Source: Desulfobacterales bacterium
Lineage (GTDB): Bacteria; Desulfobacterota; Desulfobulbia; Desulfobulbales; BM004
Reading direction: 5' to 3'
DNA length: 12,169 nt
Assembly: GCA_012974315.1 (NCBI GenBank)
Contig: JAAXQI010000039.1
Location: 1 to 12,169 of the forward strand
Shown: positions 5,928 to 12,169 of the stretch, one piece after another
How positions within the stretch are numbered: the first letter of the stretch is position 1
Layout of the letters: the number at the start of each line of letters is the position of its first letter
Position numbers and translations under genes: made by a program
Notes under the pieces: model-generated
Seen by the model: only the letters and a program-made list of their open reading frames with translations
Told to the model about the DNA's origin: nothing
Database searches by the model: none

Positions 5928-6986
5928 TTATACTATTTCTCCGCCGCCAACCACCTCATCTTCTTCATAGAAGACCGCAAACTGGCCTGGCGTTATAGCC
6001 AGCTGCGGTTCTTGAAAGCAAACTGTGTAAATTTCTTTTTCCGGCAACTCAACCTGAGCTGATGCACCATCATGGCGGTAGCGGATCTTGGTGAGAAAAT
6101 CATGGGGCAGGTCAGGCTCAATCCCAGCCATCCAGCTTACCTCTTTTACCGCCAGCTCTTTTTTCCATAGATCTTCTTTTTTGCCGACCAGCACTTCGTT
6201 TTTCACTGGATCGAGAGCTACCACATAGTATGGAGTGGCATCAGGGATGCCCAGTCCTTTGCGTTGCCCCACTGTGAAGCCATGGATTCCCTGATGATTT
6301 CCCAGAACTTTGCCGTCCAGGGTAACGATGAAGCCGCCGCCGTTATCTGCTGCAGGAAACTGTGCCATAAAGCTGTTAAGATCCTGGTCCTTTAAAAAGC
6401 ATACGTCCTGGCTTTCAGCACCGTGAACTCCGGAGATGCCCAGTTCGGCGGCCATTTTATAGACATTTTCCTTTGTGTGTTCTCCCAACGGCATGAGTAT
6501 CCTGGCAAGCTGTTGCTGTGTCAGGCGGTGCAGAAAATATGACTGGTCTTTTTTAGGGTCCTTGCCCTTCAAGAGATGACAGAGCCCTTTTGGGTCACAA
6601 ATAATTCTGGCATAATGGCCGGTAGCCATCAGGTCGCATCCTGCAGACAGGATTTCTTCCAGCAGCCTGCCGAATTTTATCTTTGGGTTGCAGACAACAC
6701 AGGGGTTGGGGGTTTTGCCCTTGAAATAGCTCCGGGTGAAATAATCCAAAACCGTTTGCTTAAATTCATCTGCCAGGTCAACGATGGTGATTGGGATATC
6801 CAGGTGTTCAGCCACTTTTTTTACCCGTTCAACCTGCTGGTCGAGATCCGGTTGGGCCAGGGCCATGAAAAAACCATGGACATCATGGCCCATATTTTTT
6901 AAAAGGGTTGCCGTGACGGAACTGTCGACCCCGCCGCTCATCGCAACGCCGACTGACTTTATTGTTTTTGTTTCCTGCTGTTGCAT
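5928..6986 (-). CDS. mnmA: tRNA-specific 2-thiouridylase MnmA
   Basis: MnmA adenylates and then thiolates U34 in the anticodon of tRNA-Lys, -Glu and -Gln, using sulfur relayed as a persulfide. This 352-residue protein has the PP-loop S-G-G-V-D-S-S (17-23) for ATP binding and T-P-N-P-C-V-V-C-N (92-100), in which C99 lines up with catalytic C102 of E. coli. A-T-G-H-Y-A-R (121-127), K-D-Q-S-Y-F-L (146-152) and the second catalytic cysteine C196 in S-Q-D-V-C-F-L also fit. An extra cysteine, C96, replaces the Asp of the E. coli motif, giving a CxxC as seen in many anaerobes. The C-terminal beta-barrel ends G-G-G-E-I-V. No Shine-Dalgarno sequence is visible before the ATG. It heads the mnmA-yajD-flavoprotein cluster and is divergent from the U32 gene. 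Confidence 0.96.
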   Translation of the reverse strand: MQQQETKTIKSVGVAMSGGVDSSVTATLLKNMGHDVHGFFMALAQPDLDQQVERVKKVAEHLDIPITIVDLADEFKQTVLDYFTRSYFKGKTPNPCVVCNPKIKFGRLLEEILSAGCDLMATGHYARIICDPKGLCHLLKGKDPKKDQSYFLHRLTQQQLARILMPLGEHTKENVYKMAAELGISGVHGAESQDVCFLKDQDLNSFMAQFPAADNGGGFIVTLDGKVLGNHQGIHGFTVGQRKGLGIPDATPYYVVALDPVKNEVLVGKKEDLWKKELAVKEVSWMAGIEPDLPHDFLTKIRYRHDGASAQVELPEKEIYTVCFQEPQLAITPGQFAVFYEEDEVVGGGEIV

Positions 6987-7013
6987 ATAATCAAATAAGA
7001 ATCTAAACTGTTT

Positions 7014-7102
7014 CTTTGACCTTTAACCTTATAATCGCGAGCCTTTAATATTCTCTATTTTTTAAATCTTTAACCTTGTGCCCTGAGCCTTGTGCCTTGA
7101 GC
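7014..7102. repeat. Degenerate heptamer repeat array between mnmA and U32 gene
   Basis: Seven-base units in register: CTTTGAC, CTTTAAC (7014-7027), then CTTTAAC, CTTGTGC, CCTGAGC, CTTGTGC, CTTGAGC (7068-7102). The last four make a 14-bp tandem duplication (7074-7087 and 7088-7101) with one mismatch. On the mnmA sense strand the unit reads roughly G-Y-W-C-A-A-G. The array fills much of the 135-bp divergent promoter region and ends 19 nt before the U32 start, where no ribosome-binding site is seen. Confidence 0.65.
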
Positions 7103-7121
7103 CCTATATTCTAATAACATT

Positions 7122-8432
7122 ATGTTACCAAAAGCATCAAGAACAGGTTCAAAAAATAGCAGTCATCCCCCCATTAAAATTCCGGAATTGCTTGCTCCGG
7201 CGGGAAATTTTGAGAAAATGATTACAGCAATCCATTACGGGGCTGATGCTGTTTACTGTGGGGGCAAGAAGTACAGCCTGAGAGCCCATGCCGGTAACTT
7301 TTCAGACAAGCAGCTAGCAGAGGCTGTTGCCTATGCCCATGAAAGAGGTGTCAAACTCTATGTTACGGTTAATATTTTTGCCCACATGGAGGATCTGCAG
7401 GGGTTGGAAAAATACCTGCTGTTTCTCAGAGATATCCAGGTGGATGGGATAATCATATCAGACCCTGGCATACTTGCGCTGGCGAAAGAAATATGTGAAA
7501 TTCCTGTTCACCTGAGCACCCAGGCCAATGTTACCAACCCGGCAAACGCAAAATTCTGGGAGGCTCAGGGAGTGGCAAGGCTCAACGTTGCCCGGGAGCT
7601 CAGCCTGGTAGAGATAGCAGAGATCAGAAAATCTCTTGATGAGACAACCATGGTAGAGGTTTTTGTGCATGGGGCCCTGTGCATCTCATATTCGGGCAGG
7701 TGTTTGCTCAGTTATTATTTTACGGGCAGGGATGCCAACCGGGGCGAATGTGCCCACCCCTGCCGCTATAAGTATGTCCTTAAGGAAGAGAAGAGGCCCG
7801 GCCAGTATTTTCCCGTTGAGGAGGATGAGCACGGGACATATATATTTAATTCCAAGGACTTGTGCCTGCTGAGCAAGTTGCCGCAATTGATCAATATTGG
7901 TGTAGACAGCCTTAAGCTCGAGGGCAGGATGAAAACCGTTTATTATGTTGGTGCGGTGGTGAGGGTGTACAGAGCAGCCATTGATTATATTGCGCAGAAC
8001 ATTGAAGAAGCCATAGCAAATAACAGGATGATCTCGCTGCCGCCTATATATATGGATGAGCTTATGAAAGTCGGCACCAGGGGCTATACGGAAAATTTTA
8101 TTTTCGGGCCGCCAAGCGCAGAAGATATGCTCTATGACAGGTCAAGAACTGACCAGGAGTATGTTCCCGTTGGCCTGGTGCAGGGTTTTGGTGGGAGCGC
8201 AGAGGAAGGAAAATGGCTGGAAGTTGAGATGAGGAGCCCCTTAAGGAAAGGTGAAACAATTGAGTATCTCTGCCGGGATATCAATGTTGTTTCCTTTGAA
8301 GTGCTTGAGTTGCTTGATCAACATGGAATCCCGCTGGAGCAGGCCAATCCTGGAAACATTGTAAAGATCTACTATGACACTGAAAGTGCCTGGGCCTGGG
8401 AAGTGAATGGCCTGCTCAGAATGAAGAAGTAG
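7122..8432 (+). CDS. U32-family protein, probable tRNA U34 hydroxylase TrhP/YegQ type
   Basis: Proteins of the peptidase U32 family were named for collagenase activity, but the YegQ/YrrO (TrhP) branch hydroxylates U34 of tRNA using prephenate-derived chemistry. This 436-residue protein has the YegQ layout: P-E-L-L-A-P-A-G (21-28), G-A-D-A-V-Y-C-G-G (40-48), H-L-S-T-Q-A-N (130-136), the family signature E-V-F-V-H-G-A-L-C (179-187), and D-E-H-G-T-Y-I-F-N-S-K-D-L followed by S-L-K-L-E-G-R-M-K. Cysteines 187, 194, 210 and 214 form the four-cysteine set thought to hold an iron-sulfur cluster. It lacks the insertion after the fourth cysteine found in E. coli YegQ. No ribosome-binding site precedes the ATG, and no better start exists before residue 33. 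The first 20 residues are probably a non-conserved extension. It is divergent from mnmA, another U34-modifying enzyme. Subfamily choice is inferred from similarity. Confidence 0.85.
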   Translation: MLPKASRTGSKNSSHPPIKIPELLAPAGNFEKMITAIHYGADAVYCGGKKYSLRAHAGNFSDKQLAEAVAYAHERGVKLYVTVNIFAHMEDLQGLEKYLLFLRDIQVDGIIISDPGILALAKEICEIPVHLSTQANVTNPANAKFWEAQGVARLNVARELSLVEIAEIRKSLDETTMVEVFVHGALCISYSGRCLLSYYFTGRDANRGECAHPCRYKYVLKEEKRPGQYFPVEEDEHGTYIFNSKDLCLLSKLPQLINIGVDSLKLEGRMKTVYYVGAVVRVYRAAIDYIAQNIEEAIANNRMISLPPIYMDELMKVGTRGYTENFIFGPPSAEDMLYDRSRTDQEYVPVGLVQGFGGSAEEGKWLEVEMRSPLRKGETIEYLCRDINVVSFEVLELLDQHGIPLEQANPGNIVKIYYDTESAWAWEVNGLLRMKK

Positions 8433-8443
8433 CTGGTTTTGCA

Positions 8444-8490
8444 GTATCTAAAAGCCAATATTTTATCTCGCAATATTGGCTTTTAGATAC
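8444..8490. terminator. Bidirectional terminator with perfect 19-bp stem
   Basis: The arms at 8444-8462 and 8472-8490 are exact reverse complements around a 9-nt loop. The core pairs GCCAATATT with AATATTGGC, with AAAA on its left and TTTT on its right, so either strand yields a hairpin followed by U residues. It lies between the converging U32 gene (stop at 8432) and the small exported protein gene (stop at 8506) and serves both. The perfect stem is unusually long. Confidence 0.85.
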
Positions 8491-8505
8491 AATGCTCGCC
8501 AGAAC

Positions 8506-8823
8506 CTAATTCCGGTCCCGGTTATTATGCTTCAGCCGGTAAATGTTTGCGCTGAACTTGTCCTGCTTTCTCTCCAGATGGGCCCGTTCTTTCCTGGTGA
8601 GGGTTCCGTCTGACCAGGCACGACATGTTTTCTGTTGGAGATGGCGTTGCTGTTTAAAAAGATGCCGGGTTTCTCCCCTGGTCAACTCTCCGCTGTGTAT
8701 ACCCTGAAAAATACGTTGGTCCTGTTTGAAATGCCTTTGAGCAAATGTGCCGGCCAATGCCGGTTGGGCGACAACCATTCCCATGAATGCAACTATTGCT
8801 GTGATTGCTAATGCCTTTTTCAT
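8506..8823 (-). CDS. Small exported protein with two helical repeats
   Basis: The start is the ATG at 8823, with AGGAGA (8830-8835) 6 nt upstream, giving 105 residues. The frame is open upstream to 8940 but lacks this support. A signal peptide runs K2-K3, hydrophobic 4-19, and A-L-A (22-24) before G25. The mature protein is very basic and contains two related units: I-H-S-G-E-L-T-R-G-E-T-R-H-L (42-55) and W-S-D-G-T-L-T-R-K-E-R-A-H-L (70-83). Each is followed by a Q/K/R-rich helix. The repeated [SD]-G-x-L-T-x-x-E resembles an EF-hand-like turn, but the calcium ligand set is incomplete. Similar small secreted proteins, ending N-I-Y-R-x-K-H as here, are known from deltaproteobacteria without a function. 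It is monocistronic, with a shared terminator at its 3' end. Confidence 0.8.
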   Translation of the reverse strand: MKKALAITAIVAFMGMVVAQPALAGTFAQRHFKQDQRIFQGIHSGELTRGETRHLFKQQRHLQQKTCRAWSDGTLTRKERAHLERKQDKFSANIYRLKHNNRDRN

Positions 8824-9157
8824 GATTTGTCTCCTGTTCGTCTGTTGTTTTGTTTTCCTTGTTGCTTTGTTTATATAGACGAGGGGTTGCCTGATTTTGT
8901 TTACAATATTTTTCTGGGATAAAAGGGCCCAGGAATACATCTACATTGTTAGTATTTCCACTCTATATTTGAAGTTTTTTCTGTTTTCTCCGTTGTGTCT
9001 TTATCTAAATGATTGAAATTATGTTATTATATGTAGAAATATGTAAAAAATAAACTAATGTTGCAAAATGCATGTTGACAAATGCTTTATAATGATGTTT
9101 TCTTTAATTTCGACAAGTTAATTGTTATATTGTGATGGCGTACACCTTAGGACAATT
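8824..9157. other. AT-rich divergent intergenic region
   Basis: This 334-base gap separates two divergent genes and should contain both promoters. TTGACA (9075-9080) and TATAAT (9088-9093) both occur but are only 7 bp apart, so they are not a promoter pair. TATATA near 8873 is a possible -10 for the minus-strand exported protein gene. There is no repeat, RNA gene or coding frame of note. The AT content is higher than in the neighbouring genes. Confidence 0.5.
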
Positions 9158-9649
9158 ATGGCTCACAGGACACAACTCAACACGCAGATTGCTAACCTTA
9201 CCGGCATAAGCAAGCATACCATTGACCGGATCGGAGTGAACCTGAACAAGGGTGGAATCCTTCATTCCGGGGGCCGGGGGCGCCATGCTCCTGACATGGG
9301 GCCTGAGGATCTGAAAACCATTATACTGGCAATGCTTGGATCTGAATCAACGGGCAAGGTTTTTCAAACAGTATTTAAACTCCATGGTTTGCAATCAAAA
9401 GAAAACCAGAATTTTGGGGATGTTCTCCTTGATATTTGCTCTGACATTGATAAAACCTCACAAGTCATGCAGATAAGTGTACTGAGGAATTATCCCCAGG
9501 CAACAATCTATTGGAAGGATGCAAGCGGTGCCAGAATAGGAAAAATGCAGGACTTTAAAAGTATATCAGAGCAGGAACAGCCAGGCATGAGAGTTATTGC
9601 TTCATTAAGCGGCACTGTTTTGCTGGAACTTGTAAAGCTTGTACTTTAA
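9158..9649 (+). CDS. Winged-helix DNA-binding-type protein, phage-like
   Basis: I cannot assign a named family. The start is the ATG at 9158, preceded by AGGA (9149-9152); an upstream in-frame TTG at 9122 has no such site. The 163-residue protein opens with a probable helix-turn-helix, Q-I-A-N-L-T-G-I-S-K-H-T-I-D-R-I-G (10-26), and a wing, G-G-I-L-H-S-G-G-R-G-R-H-A-P (32-45). A helical segment D-L-K-T-I-I-L-A-M-L (51-60) follows. The HTH plus G-R-G-R-x-A-P plus short helix arrangement resembles small proteins carried by prophages and other mobile elements. The C-terminal part (about 100-163) looks like an alpha/beta domain with W119 and strand-like V-I-A-S-L. It is isolated between divergent and convergent neighbours, with an AT-rich upstream region. 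A horizontally acquired regulator is possible but unproven. Confidence 0.6.
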   Translation: MAHRTQLNTQIANLTGISKHTIDRIGVNLNKGGILHSGGRGRHAPDMGPEDLKTIILAMLGSESTGKVFQTVFKLHGLQSKENQNFGDVLLDICSDIDKTSQVMQISVLRNYPQATIYWKDASGARIGKMQDFKSISEQEQPGMRVIASLSGTVLLELVKLVL

Positions 9650-9707
9650 GCCAGACCCTGATGATGAGAATCCTTAAATGTAATTCACAGATCTTCCATA
9701 AGTTGAA

Positions 9708-9750
9708 AAAGAAAAGCCGGTTAAAGAAGAACATCCTCTTTAACCGGCTT
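9708..9750 (-). terminator. Terminator of the rph-tgt-yajC operon
   Basis: AAGCCGGTTAAAGA (9714-9727) pairs perfectly over 14 bp with TCTTTAACCGGCTT (9737-9750) around a 9-nt loop. On the minus strand it is followed by a T-rich run (TTTTCTTTTTC), as expected for an intrinsic terminator about 90 nt past the yajC stop. On the plus strand only two T residues follow, so action on the plus-strand gene ending at 9649 would be weaker. Confidence 0.82.
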
Positions 9751-9841
9751 GATAGCAACCTTGTCAAAAAAATTTATTAAAAAATAAATCGAAGGCGCTC
9801 AGCAACCTTCATACACGATGAAGTTAGCAGCCCTTAACTCC

Positions 9842-10186
9842 TCAAGTGCTCCCCTTGGTGGTCTCTTTTTCATTACCAGCAATGACTGTGGCTTTCGAAC
9901 CAAGAATATGCTGACGGGAGACTTTGACTCTGATATTGTCAGCTATTTCAAGGGTAACTACACTATCTGTGATTCCGGTTATCTCACCATGCAGACCACC
10001 GGTGGTCACTACACCGTCACCCTTTTTCAGGTTTGACAGAAATACCTGGTGCTCCTTGGATTTTTTCTGTTGGGGCCTGATAAGTAGAAAATAGAAAACC
10101 ACAAATATGAGAATGAGTGGAATGAAAGAGGCGATACCGCCTCCCGCGGGACCTGCTCCGTTAGCAGCATAAGCGATACTTGTCAT
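9842..10186 (-). CDS. yajC: Preprotein translocase accessory subunit YajC
   Basis: YajC is a small inner-membrane protein that associates with SecD-SecF and the SecYEG channel. This 114-residue copy has a short glycine-rich N-terminus, one membrane segment (about 18-36) ending in the hallmark L-L-I-R-P-Q-Q-K-K (34-42), and the cytoplasmic domain with G-D-G-V-V-T-T-G-G-L-H-G (56-67). GGAGGAATTTGT precedes the ATG. It follows tgt by 60 nt, the usual tgt-yajC order. In many bacteria secD and secF come next, but here a terminator and then a convergent gene follow, so any secDF must lie elsewhere. Confidence 0.96.
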   Translation of the reverse strand: MTSIAYAANGAGPAGGGIASFIPLILIFVVFYFLLIRPQQKKSKEHQVFLSNLKKGDGVVTTGGLHGEITGITDSVVTLEIADNIRVKVSRQHILGSKATVIAGNEKETTKGST

Positions 10187-10246
10187 ACAAATTCCTCCGA
10201 ATAGTAGTTATATTTAAAAGTTAAGTCTGTTCTTTATAAATTGCAA

Positions 10247-11398
10247 TTATTCAAGCTCTTGCCGCATTTCATAGAAATTTTTTCTGAACTGCAGGAAAGA
10301 ATCGTTTTTTATGGCCTGTCGCATTGACCGCATAAGCCCGACAAAATAATACAGGTTGTGAATTGTATTCAGATGATATGCCAGAATCTCCCGTGACATG
10401 TAAAGGTGTCTCAGGTAGGCTCTTGAGTAGTTTCGGCATGTATAACAATCGCAGCTTTCATCTGGTGGCTTTGGGTCACTGCTGTATTGGCTGTTTTTTA
10501 TAACAACTCTGCCACGGGAAGTAAAGAGCATTCCATTTCTGGCATTTCGGGTGGGCATGACACAGTCGAACATGTCAACACCCCTGTAGACACTTTCAAC
10601 AAGATTTTCAGGAGTTCCCACCCCCATGAGGTAGATAGGATAGTCCTGGGGCAGGAGCTTTGTGGTATGCTCGGTTATATCCATCATGAGTTCAAGGGGT
10701 TCTCCCACACTCAGTCCACCCATTGCATACCCGTCAAAACCAATTTCAAGTAACTGATCTAAAGCCTGTGAACGCAAGTCAGGATACATGCCGCCCTGGA
10801 CAATACCGAAAAGCAGTTGTCCAGTCTCGTGCTGGGCAGTTCGTGATCGCTCTGCCCATCTGGAGGTGAGTTCAGTTGCGGCCAGGGTTTCGGTTCGATC
10901 TGCCGGATAAGGAATGCAGGTGTCAAGGCACATCATGATATCGGAGCCCAGCGCTTCCTGAACCTCTATAGCATCTTCCGGGCTGAGAAAGAGAGATGAG
11001 CCGTCAAGATGGGATTTGAATGCAGCGCCCTCCTCAGTAATTTTAGCAAGATCCCGGAGGCTGAATATCTGGAAACCGCCGCTGTCAGTAAGTATGGGGT
11101 GATCCCAGTTCATGAATCGATGCAGGCCACCGAGCTCCCGGATCAGTTCATGGCCCGGGCGCAGATAAAGGTGATAGGTGTTGGCCAGAATTATTTCAGC
11201 GCCAAGCTCTACAAGATTTTCAGGGGTGACTGCTTTTACTGTTGCCTGGGTGCCAACCGGCATGAAAATCGGGGTCTGAAAAGTTCCGTGCAGGGTTTGC
11301 ACTTCACCACAGCGGGCAGCACACTCCGTGGAACGGTTGTGAAGTTTGAAAGGAGATGGTCTGTTTTGTTTGTCGTTCATAATATTTACGTGATGCAT
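10247..11398 (-). CDS. tgt: tRNA-guanine transglycosylase (queuine/preQ1)
   Basis: Tgt exchanges the guanine at wobble position 34 of GUN-anticodon tRNAs for preQ1, the committed step to queuosine in bacteria. This 383-residue protein carries all key residues: D105 in T-D-S-G-G-F-Q (the base-recognition aspartate), G-I-V-Q-G-G (198-203), and the nucleophile D278 in M-F-D-C-V-M-P-T-R. The zinc site is C316, C318, C321 (C-D-C-Y-T-C) with H347. Spacing matches the well-studied Zymomonas enzyme with an offset of two. The ATG at 11398 lies 5 nt after the rph stop, indicating coupling. The ATG at 11380 is an alternative that removes six residues. Neither has a strong ribosome-binding site. It is the second gene of rph-tgt-yajC. 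No queuosine synthesis genes are in view. Confidence 0.97.
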   Translation of the reverse strand: MHHVNIMNDKQNRPSPFKLHNRSTECAARCGEVQTLHGTFQTPIFMPVGTQATVKAVTPENLVELGAEIILANTYHLYLRPGHELIRELGGLHRFMNWDHPILTDSGGFQIFSLRDLAKITEEGAAFKSHLDGSSLFLSPEDAIEVQEALGSDIMMCLDTCIPYPADRTETLAATELTSRWAERSRTAQHETGQLLFGIVQGGMYPDLRSQALDQLLEIGFDGYAMGGLSVGEPLELMMDITEHTTKLLPQDYPIYLMGVGTPENLVESVYRGVDMFDCVMPTRNARNGMLFTSRGRVVIKNSQYSSDPKPPDESCDCYTCRNYSRAYLRHLYMSREILAYHLNTIHNLYYFVGLMRSMRQAIKNDSFLQFRKNFYEMRQELE

Positions 11399-11403
11399 TC
11401 CGC

Positions 11404-12111
11404 TTAATACGCTTCATCCCAAAGGGCAAGAAGCTGTGTGATGCCAAGAAAAGCAAGATCAGACAATTGATCAAAATCCTGGCGGCTGAAAGGCTTGCCT
11501 TCCGCAGTAGACTGTACTTCAACAAAACGGCCATCTTTACACATGACGAAGTTGGCGTCCACCTCTGCCCCGGAATCCTCCCCGTAATCAAGATCAAGCA
11601 GTGCACGGCCATTAACTATCCCTGCACTGATAGCTGCCATAGGGTTTATTGCCGGTAATTCAGCAAGTTTTCCTTCAGCATGCAGTCCATGTATGACATC
11701 TCTGACAGCAATGGCAGCACCAGTTATGGCCGCAGTACGGGTACCACCGTCAGCACGGATAACATCGCAATCAATGCGGATTGTCCTGGAGCCAAGCCCA
11801 TTGAGATCAACCATCATGCGCAGAGACCGGCCAATGAGACGCTGTATTTCATAGGTTCTGCCTGAGCGCCCCCTGGCTGCTTCACGTTGGCTTCGTGTAT
11901 TGGTTGACCATGGCAGCATACCGTATTCAGCAGTTATCCACCCCTGGCCGGAATCCTCCAGAAAGCGGGGCACAGACTCCTCGACAGAAGCCGCACAGGC
12001 TACATGGGTGTCTCCCATTTTGATAAGAAGGGAACCATCAGCATGGGGGAAAATTCCTCTTTCAATGGAAACTGGGCGTAACGCATTGTCCTGGCGTTCA
12101 TTTTTTCTCAT
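11404..12111 (-). CDS. rph: Ribonuclease PH
   Basis: RNase PH is a phosphate-dependent 3'-to-5' exoribonuclease that trims tRNA 3' ends and helps degrade structured RNA; it works as a hexameric ring. The 235-residue length is typical. Characteristic segments are the N-terminal N-A-L-R-P-V (9-14), G-W-I-T-A-E-Y-G-M-L-P (57-67), the phosphate-binding arginine region R-G-R-S-G-R-T (80-86) with E-I-Q-R-L-I-G-R-S-L-R, and the catalytic D-C-D-V-I-R-A-D-G-G-T-R-T (114-126). P-M-A-A-I-S-A-G-I-V is also intact. No inactivating change is seen. A weak GGTG lies upstream of the ATG, and TATAAC about 14 nt upstream could be part of a promoter, though no matching -35 is visible. It heads the rph-tgt-yajC operon; the 58 bases to the window edge hold no recognisable gene. 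Confidence 0.97.
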   Translation of the reverse strand: MRKNERQDNALRPVSIERGIFPHADGSLLIKMGDTHVACAASVEESVPRFLEDSGQGWITAEYGMLPWSTNTRSQREAARGRSGRTYEIQRLIGRSLRMMVDLNGLGSRTIRIDCDVIRADGGTRTAAITGAAIAVRDVIHGLHAEGKLAELPAINPMAAISAGIVNGRALLDLDYGEDSGAEVDANFVMCKDGRFVEVQSTAEGKPFSRQDFDQLSDLAFLGITQLLALWDEAY

Positions 12112-12169
12112 TTCTGCACCGTATATGTTATAGAATTTTAAGATAAAAACCTTATTATTATTTCTGAGG

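Noticed and set aside
8824..8940. Longer form of the small exported protein starting at 8940
   Set aside because: The 39 additional residues would bury the signal peptide internally, and the ATG at 8823 has a textbook ribosome-binding site.
9075..9093. TTGACA and TATAAT as a promoter for the winged-helix gene
   Set aside because: The two perfect boxes are only 7 bp apart, far short of the 16-18 bp needed, so they cannot act as a pair. Either may pair with a weak partner, but none is convincing.
1..12169. tRNA, rRNA, CRISPR array, riboswitch, integrase or transposase
   Set aside because: I scanned by eye for cloverleaf ends, regular direct repeats with spacers, conserved riboswitch cores and recombinase motifs on both strands and saw none.

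Overview
This window looks like an ordinary chromosomal stretch from a Gram-negative anaerobe, most likely a deltaproteobacterium (Desulfobacterota, sulfate-reducer type). That placement is an inference. It rests on the mix of genes (a small NifX-like FeMo-cofactor-family protein, a probable KatG start, several lineage-type small exported proteins), the moderate GC content, and a dispersed motif resembling AAAAAGGGGACAGATTTATTTT in the gene gaps. No rRNA, tRNA, CRISPR array, insertion sequence or complete mobile element is visible.

Layout. At 1-28 (minus) are the first nine codons of a probable catalase-peroxidase. A NifX/NifB-family metal-binding protein (364-738, minus) ends at a strong bidirectional terminator (about 246-275). 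prfC (release factor 3, 853-2439, minus) has a near-consensus promoter followed at once by an 11-bp hairpin and U-run in its leader. Two unrelated small exported proteins of unknown function follow on the plus strand (2903-3418 and 3745-4257). Next comes a minus-strand cluster read mnmA, yajD, baiN-type flavoprotein (6986 down to 4291). The flavoprotein is split by one in-frame TAA, with everything else intact.

Divergent from mnmA is a U32-family protein of the TrhP/YegQ type (7122-8432, plus). The gap between them carries a degenerate 7-bp repeat array. This gene meets a small exported repeat protein (8506-8823, minus) at a long bidirectional terminator. A phage-type winged-helix protein (9158-9649, plus) stands alone. 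The window closes with a minus-strand operon rph, tgt, yajC (12111 down to 9842), which ends at a terminator without secD/secF following inside the window.

Functional theme. The recognisable genes concern translation and RNA: MnmA (2-thiolation of U34), a TrhP-like protein (5-hydroxylation of U34), Tgt (queuosine at G34), RNase PH (tRNA 3' trimming) and RF3 (termination). Three of these modify the wobble base. I see no convincing new defence or mobile system. The points most worth checking are the prfC leader, the nonsense-split flavoprotein, the heptamer array at the mnmA/trhP divergence, and the dispersed GGGGACAG motif.
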